The notes beneath the pieces are model-generated. The model was not told the origin of the DNA and did no database searches. It worked only from the letters and a program-made list of their open reading frames with translations. The translations under genes and the position numbers were made by a program. From the IMG/VR virus record IMGVR_UViG_3300025030_000074, positions 19,084 through 83,083 of that record: DNA of 64,000 nt. One strand, 5' to 3'. Source of the stretch: a virus. Shown here in pieces: positions 42,001 through 51,000 of this stretch (its first letter is position 1; every line of letters starts with the position of its first letter).

Positions 42001-45000
42001 GCTTCAAACTTTTTCTTTTTCTTTGCTAAAGTTATTTCCTTCTTAAGGATTATACGAACATCATCCACCAATTTTCTAAGAGAGGTTATATCTACCTTAG
42101 GAGACTTCTTGAATTCCTGTTCACCAACTTTTATATCTTTGTTCTCTATACTATCAGGATTTTTCTGGAAATATGTTCTTGAAGTTAGATTTCTAACATC
42201 TAGGTCAACTGTTACATCAAAAAGAATGTCGTTTGCAACTCCTCCATATACTCTTTCTATTTCCTTTCTAATAGAAACTTCTTTTGCACTTCTAAAGATG
42301 TTAAGAATCCTTTGAATTATTAACTTTATAGTACGTAAGATTTGACCTCCAATACCCTCTGTTTTAGATTCTTGCCATCTATCTACTATATGATCAGATA
42401 GGAGTTTACCTGCAGTTTCCTTTCTTAAATATTCATCTGTATCTGATATCAAACCTTCAGCAAGTTCAGAATATTCCTGCTTAACTTTTTGGTATTTCTC
42501 AGTTTGAGGAACTAATTCCATCATCCTTTTTACAAGAGGATTGTTATCTCCTAATAGTTCTATAAAGAAATGTGAGAATTCTTCTGGAATAGTTTTTAAG
42601 TTAGCCTTGCCTTGTGCCACAAGTATCAATCTTTCAAAGATTAAGGAGGCTCCTATGGCATCTACTCCAACTCTTTCCTTCATATTATCTACCATCTCTA
42701 AAGTAACTCCAAAAGGAGCAAGTATCTGAAGTAATCTTTTATCAAGTTCTATATCTCGTGCCTTTTTATCTTCAACCGTTATTTGAAGTAGTGGTTTAGA
42801 GGAAGGCTGTTCTTGAAGCTTATTCCTAACTTGCATTAATACTTTTCCGAGAATATTGGCCCCCTTTAAAGTTTTATCATATACTCCAAAAAGAGTATCT
42901 TTCCAATAATTCTTTTCAATTATTTCTTGAGTTCCTGTATTAAGTAATTTTTGTGTTAAATCAGGGTTATTTTGGAACTTAGCTTTCACAGCATTCATCA
43001 TATACTGCAATCTATTTTCTTCATTTTGGTCCAAAGTAAACTGCCTTCTTACCTTCCTACTTGCAGCCCCACCTTGTTTAGAAATTATAGCTATTTTAGA
43101 TTTTTCTTCAAGATTACTAGTTCTTTGAGCCATATAGTAACCTTCAGAATTCCAATATTCATTTCCATGTTCGTCTTTAATAGGAACTTTTAATTGTTCA
43201 AAATTTGACATAAAAGTTTTAGAAGTTTCCAAAGCTGCATCATATCTTTCTTTAGTATATTGCTCTTCTTTATTAATAACTATTTTACTTTTTCCTACTT
43301 CTTTTATAGGTTGTTCTATATCTACAATTTCCTCTTCCTCTTCTATAAATTCTGCTCTATCTTTTGCAAACTCCTCTTTCATTATAAATCCATAAGAATG
43401 GAAATCAGATTTTTTAGAGTAATCTACCCTATCTCTATTTGTAGGAACAATAGTTTTAACGTTATCATTATCAAAGAAGTATTCTTTAAGATGATTCTTG
43501 AATCCAAGAGAAGTTATCTTATGATATACTCCTAAATTAATATCTCCATCATGAAATCCCATAAGTTTATATAACCTAGTTATAGGAGGGGATATTAATG
43601 CTCTGGTCTCTGGATGTACTGCCTTTGGCTTAAGTATCTTTAGATAAGGATAAAATCGTTTATTACCTTTAGAATCTACAAAGGAAGGGTTACTATCTTC
43701 TCTTAAATCTAATAAAATAGAAGTAGGTATTTCATCTTGTTTTTTAACTTCTTTTGCATTAAGAGGCTTTCCTTTATCATCAAGCCTAATTCTTGGTACC
43801 CATCTATTGTTAGAATTATTATGCCTTAAGAATTGATCAATGAAGTTATCCGTACTAACAGGATCATACTTAGAATATAATCCTCTTACTATATCTCCTT
43901 GAAAGTCAAATAATCCTTTACTTTGAAACCATTCCGAGGGAATAAGATGAATAAAACTTCCTGTTTCAAATCCCATACCGTTAGCAAGTAATGCATATTC
44001 TGCTAAATTACTTGCAAACTTCTCCGTTTTAGGATCTCTCAATAGTTGTTGCCAAGAATTTCTTATTTCTTCTACTTCACTGTCACTTAATCTACCCGCA
44101 TTATTAAAAAATACAAACTTTAAAGTTCTTGTGACATCTGCTGTGAAGAAAGGTTTGAGTATACTTACAAGTTTATTGCCTTGAAAGTCAGGATTTTCTT
44201 TCATCTTAATTTCCATATCCTCTTTTAAAGCAACAAGCTGATTTGCTATAGAATTATCTCCTATGAATAACCTTTCTCTATTTCCTTCTCCATAAACATC
44301 TTTAAATTTTGTAGTATCTTTTGAGTACAAGTATGTCAAGAAATCATAGTTTATGAGTTCCATATCCTCTTCTTGCAATCTAATTCCCAGATTTTCTTCT
44401 ATGGACTCTCTAACTGCTTGAAAAGAACTTTGCATCCAAGGAAATTCTTTGCTCAAATGTTCTATAGGTCTTCTATAGCCAAATTCTGCAAAAGCATATA
44501 ATCTAGGATACCTCTCTAAGGCCGGCCAAGTCTCCACTCTTTTTATTTGATTTAAAAAGGCTATTCCATCACTCATGGTAGGTCCTAGTCCCATAGCATC
44601 GGAACGCATGGAAACAGATTCCTGAAATATCTCTTCTCCTAATTTTCTATATTCAATAAAGGAAGATAATATCCTCATTTGAACCTCATAATGTTTTTTT
44701 GTTCTTTCTTCACCTTTTGCCTTTATACCATTTTCAAGTTCCTTAGTAGAAATATCAAAGAATCCCTTCATCATCTTGTTAATTCCAGATAGATTTTTAA
44801 CCTCTTCAATAACCTGTTTTAAAGCTTCCTTTTCCGCTACTAATGTTTCTCCTTTATTTCCATAGAGTTCAGAAAGTCTTCTTATTATTGGTTGTGAGAT
44901 GAAAAGGTCTGCAGTTTTTAACCCATGACCAGATCCTACTATAACATCCCATACTCTACTTGTAAATCTACTTAGATTAAGAATGCCCATTATAGGTTTG

Positions 45001-48000
45001 TTAGCATTATCTACAGTAGCACTTATACCTTCTGAATAATCTTCGGTTATCAGATTACCATCAAGATTCTTTATACCATGTAAATTATTCTGACTCTTAC
45101 CATCAAATATTATCTCAATTCTAATATCTTTTTTGGTATCCTGTCTTACAATATGCGCATTTTGAAATATGACAAAATCAGAACGTAGAACCGTTCCTGC
45201 AAGGTTTCTGAAATAAAACTCGTCTTGAGTACTTGGAAAAGTCCAGATAAGAGGTTTTATTTCCAAATGCTTAAGTATGAAGTCCGCATGAAGTTCCATG
45301 TTAACTGCGGTAACAGGGGTTATCAATTCCTTAAAGGAATTTATGTTTGACAGGATAGAAAGAGATATATCTATAAGAGCATTTTCTCTTTGTTTTCTTG
45401 AGTTTTCTGATATATATTTAGTATAATCGTACCTTATCTTAGTAATCTTTTCTTTATCCACGCTTAATTCATAATGGGGAAGTATCAAAGACGATTTATC
45501 TATGTCAAAGTCAGAGTTTTCTTGGGCGGTAATACCAGTAGGAACCATTATTATCTGTCCCATCTCCTTAGGTAAAAACGCCTTTATAACAACTGGAATA
45601 GAGGATTTTTTCCCATGTCCTGGAGTATGATATAGCACACCTTGTTTTAAGGAAAGAGGAACATTAGAAATATCTAATTCCTCGTTTTCTATTCCTTTAA
45701 AGCCTTCATCATATAACTTTTCTAAGAAAGGATAAGGAAGCATTATTTCTGCAGCTTTTACTTTTTCTCCATCAACAACTACTTCAACAAAGTTTAAACC
45801 TTCATTTTCTTCATATCCAAAATCAGAAACTAATACAGAATATATTCCAGGAAGTTTTTGTTTGGTAACTTCATTCTTAAACCTGGAAGTCAATACTTTT
45901 TCAGCCAACTTTGAGATAGTAGGAAACGAAAGAGGAGCATTTTCAATAGTTTTTTCTATATCAGAGGATAAAGGACCTTGTTTGCTGTCCTTTAATACCA
46001 GTTTCTTCATCTTATCTGGAGTAGATTGTGCTTTTAGTTCCTGATTAAAGCTTTCTTCTATATTGTATGCACTTATACCTTGATATAAATCTTTAATTTC
46101 TTTTCCTTTGTAGGGTTTCCCTTCTATATGATAGAGAGTTTCTTCGTCTAAAGAGTCAATATCAGCTATGATTTGCTTTGCAAACTGAACTCCATGTAGT
46201 TGCTTTGGTAATTCTTTATAAGGAACTTCTTGCGATTCTCGTCTATTTTGAGAACGTAGTTTAGTTTTATGCAGATTTTCAGTATCAGTATGTGCTCTTA
46301 CTCCACTAGCTCCTACCTTAACTCCAGTCTTAAAGTTAACTTCATCTACCTTTTGTTCTTCTGCATCCGTTCTCAGCTTATCTAATTTCTCAAATCCTTT
46401 TCTCTTTGTAAGAGCTGGAAGTAAAGGTATAATAGAATGCTTTATCTGAATAGGAACCATCATATTATCCTCAAGATGAAGTCCAAAATAAAAAGTTTTA
46501 AATGGTCCAAATAGAATTCTATCTGCTATAGGAGTAGGGTCTCCCCTTTTTATAGATTCTAAAGCAGCCTCATATTTTGAAGTCCATACACCTTTTCCCT
46601 TAAGCAATCCTATGTAGTAATTTAAACCAACATATCCTTGAGCATCTGTTCTATTTGTTTTCTTATACTTTTCAACAAGCTTATTTGCTTCTGTAGTAGT
46701 AAGTTTTAGATGTTCAAGTCCTTTTATCCAACTTTCAAAGAGATGGGGCTTTTTAATTTCCATATCAACTATCTCGTCTTCTAAAACAGTACCTTGAAAA
46801 ACTTCAGATACTCCTCCTACTTCATCTATCCTATAGTCCAACCCAGTACTACTTGATTCATAGGATCTTTTAGATAATGCTTCAGTGGATTTATAGAATG
46901 CAATATCTCCGTTTAAGATTCTCGTTATCTCCGCATAAGCGGATACATAGTTATATACATAATCCTCTATGAAAGCTTTTATGCTTCCTCCATAAACATT
47001 TTTTAAGGATTCAGAATCTAATTCTATGTTTATAAATTCTCCTTTTTCATTTTTACCTATTACTCCAGTAGACAAAAGCAATTCTGTTTGTGTATTTATT
47101 TCTCCTTGTATAGAATCTTGTATAACTTTTCTTATCTCCTCTTTAACAGTGTCATCTACAACAACAAGGTTACCTTCTTTTATTAATACGTTATTTAGCT
47201 CAGGAAAAAAGTGAAACTTAAATGCATTACCAGATCCGTCTCTTTTATTTTTGGTATTCTCCTTATAATGATAATGTGATATTAACTTATCTTCAGGTAG
47301 GTCTATTATTTGTTGTTCAGCTTGCTTTATTCTTGCATATTCCTGAAGTACCAATTTCATCGTCTCTCTTTTTCTTACATTTACATCTCTGGAAAGCTTA
47401 TCAAAATGAATAAAATGAGTTCTTCCTTTGTCCGAAGGAGTAGGAATAGAAAACCAACCTCTCTTGCTTCCCCGGTTCAAAAAGAAATTCATCCAAGTTC
47501 TGGCCCTATCAAGCTTTGACATTTTCTTATAGGATACTCCGGGAATTCCTGGAACTTGTAGACGAACGGTATCAAAGGTTGCGACTTCTAATGCACTCCT
47601 TGTGTTCTCAGAATCACGTATTTTCTGTAACCATAAGGATTGTAAAGTTGGATCATTAGCAACAGGATTGTTGTAAGGAGATTCAAGATAAGTTTCAACT
47701 AACTGCTTTACTACACTTTCATCATCACTTTTAAACTTTGCAAACTTCTTGGACATATCACTATTAGGAGATAGACTCCATGCCCTATTACCCGTTCCCA
47801 TTATAAAGGTTCCAGTAAAGGAATCTACTTCAAAGACAGTTTGAATCTCTGCTAACCTTCCTATATTTCTACTTTCTGTATCAAAAATATTTATTCGCTC
47901 AGATAGTTTTTTAAAAAGAAAGACAATACCGCCTTTACCAGTAAGAATAGAGATAAACTCTTCCGCATCTGCTTGTGGTCTTTTAGGTCTTATTTTCTTC

Positions 48001-51000
48001 TTTATATGAAACCTTATAGATTCCGGAGAAATTCTTATTCCTATTGCATCAAGTATCTTTGTAATACCTTTTATATTTTCCTCTTTTACCTCTTTTGTAT
48101 CTTTAATCTTTTCTGCTATTTTCTCAATAGCATCCAGCCCCCTCTTTGCAAGATTAGGATTTATATTACCATCTTTAAGTAATATTTTATTAACCATTGG
48201 ATTGTTGAAATCCTCTCTCCATTGACTAACAACTTGTTCGGTTATATCTTGTCTATTAGTTTTAATAGGAGTATAGCGTCTCTTTCCAGTTAATCCAGAA
48301 TATACTAATGTAGAGAACCGCATGTGTTGGTTGGAAAAGGTTCTAAAGAATAGACTTTTAAACTGTTCAGTAACCTTGTTTTCAATATCCCAAGCTATCT
48401 TCTTAAGTGTAGGTCCATGAGTGGGGTTACTCCGTAATATATAAATCATGTCCTCCAGAGTCTCTGACCCTGCTAGAATAAGTCTTATATGTGAATAAAC
48501 AGAATTGAAATTGGAACCCCTGTTTCTACCATATACATTTTTATAAAATTCCCATTCTCCTGGTTTTATTTCTTTGCTAACTTCAGGAAGAAAATAAAGA
48601 TATTCAGCAATTTCATCGGGCAACCTTCTTTCTACTTCAAACCAAGAAACACCATAAACCTTTTCTCTTTGTTCTCCAGGTTCAATATCAAAGTCCTCAT
48701 CTTGCTTTTCCATCTTGCTCCACATCTTTAACCCAATATATTGTCTAATATCGCTTAAAGCAAGATCCCCTATCAAACTCTTAGTTATCTTTCCTTCTGA
48801 GTCTACTCCAAAGTTATCAAGAAGTTTTCTTATACTTATGGTAATATCATCTCTCTGTCCTTCTGTTATAATTTTGTTTTGAAAGTCCTCTTCTACTATC
48901 TCCAAGTCCTCTCTAAATTCAGCTTTTATTTCCTCAAAGATGTCTTTTATAGAATCTTTAAGACGAGACCTGTCTACAAGTTCTCCGCTTTGAATCCTTT
49001 CATCTATTTTTTCCTTTATAGAAAAAGCAACAGTTCTTATTGCATCAGCCTGTTCTACCGGACTAGTAGAAAAAGATTCTATAAGACGTGGAAGTCCCTC
49101 TTCTACTAAGGCAGCTTCTCCTCTAAATTTGGCTACTTTTATATGCTCAAAAAGTTCTTCTATAGTAAGGTTCATACCTAATAGATGTTTAATATAGGTA
49201 AGTATCATCCTAAAAAACTTCTCTATAGCACCTTTTTCCTTTTTTGTATAAGTGTTTTTACCAGATATAAGAAATTCAGCAAAATCGTCAGCAAGAAACT
49301 CTTCTACTTCTTTATCATTTTTAGCTTGTCTGTATAGCTTTGTTTTATTGGAGTATATTGCTCTAGCCTCTTTAAGAATAGATTCCCATTGTTCGGGAGT
49401 TAAAAAAGAATGAGATACTACGTGGAAAGCTTCATGATACTCAATACCTAATGGTGCCATCTTAGATAATGTCACCATAGCATCATGAAACTCTCCGTAA
49501 GCATATTGACCTGTTTCAGCAATATGAATAAGACCTTCTATTATTTCTAAGGGAACATTAGGAAATTTCTTTTTAAACCAAGTCTTTGCTTTGTCTGGAT
49601 TAATTCTTACAATACTATTAGGATCAAGATATTCGTAATTATCAGATACTTTTAACCTTCTTGCATTCTTAAAATCAGGACGTTGTCTTTTTGTAGTGGG
49701 AATTTTTGTTTCCTTCGGTGGTTTTTCCTTTATAGTAGGAATTTCTTTTTCCTTTTCGGTACTTTCTATATTAGGATCAAAAGAAAAGGAAGCATTAAAG
49801 AAGTGGTTTCCAGGAGCAACATCGGTGGTAATTATTCCTGTTTCATTTAAAAAGGTATTGTAATTATTATATGTAGTTCCTGTTATAGGATCAACATATT
49901 CTCCAGAAGTGTTTATACGTTCTTTTAGAACTCTTCTTTCTTTAGTTAAAAGAAGGGCTATAATTCCATCACGATGACCAGGAAGTTCTTTGAGAATATT
50001 AACGGTATGATCACTTTCGTCTATGGGATTGTAATATACTAATTTAGTACCCCTAATTTGAAATTTCTGTTTTCCTGTTGTCCTATCTCCTTGATAAACA
50101 ATTTCATTTATAGCATCTGCTTTTTCTTTCCAGTTATCTCTACCTTTTATCTCAGAAAGAATGGTTATTACCTTCTCTTGTGCTTCCTGGTTAAGAGATG
50201 AAACTATCAATTTAGCAGGAAAGGGGTCTCCTGCTCCATTGGGTATTACTGCATATACGGCATTATTGGTACCTTCTTTGTAAAGTCTTAAAGATTGTTC
50301 AATATCACTCTTTTCTGGAACAGAATATTCACCGGATCCTTCAAATTCGCTATAGATAGCAAGTACCGTTTCCTCTGTACCGGGAACAACGTTACCAATC
50401 TTATTTGTATAGGTTAAAGTACTCGGTTTTACCAATATTGGATTTCCTTCTCCATCTCTTAAATTATTTACCCAACCTCCAAACTTTTTAACTACCGTTG
50501 TTTTAAAAGACTTTTTGGAATCAAATATCCTCTTCCTTATTTTATCAAGGACTTTAAATCCTAAACCAGCTTCATTAAGTAATCGTGCTGTTTCTTTATC
50601 AAACTTCTTTATAGCATTTTCATCAGTTGCTGGAAGTTGTCCAACGATAGTCCATCTATTAGTAGTTGTATTTAAAGCCTCTATCTTTATATGAATAGTT
50701 TTATGGCTGTCTTTAAATCTCTCAAAGCCTTTAAATTCTGTTCCTATTGAGAATCTTATTTCTGTACCTGAAGGCAGAGAATCTATAGAGTTGACAAAAG
50801 CAAAGTCTATTACTCCTTCATTTTTAAGAGAAGTAGGAACGAGATTTCCCGGTTTATCTCTTTCCAGAACAGATAAAGGTCTAGTACCTTTCCCATATTT
50901 AGAAGTTCTTTTTACATAGAAACCATCTGGATTTTTCTCATACTCATATTCATTAGCCGTACTTTTCAGTATGGTTGTATGTTCAAGAGAACCTTCAGGT

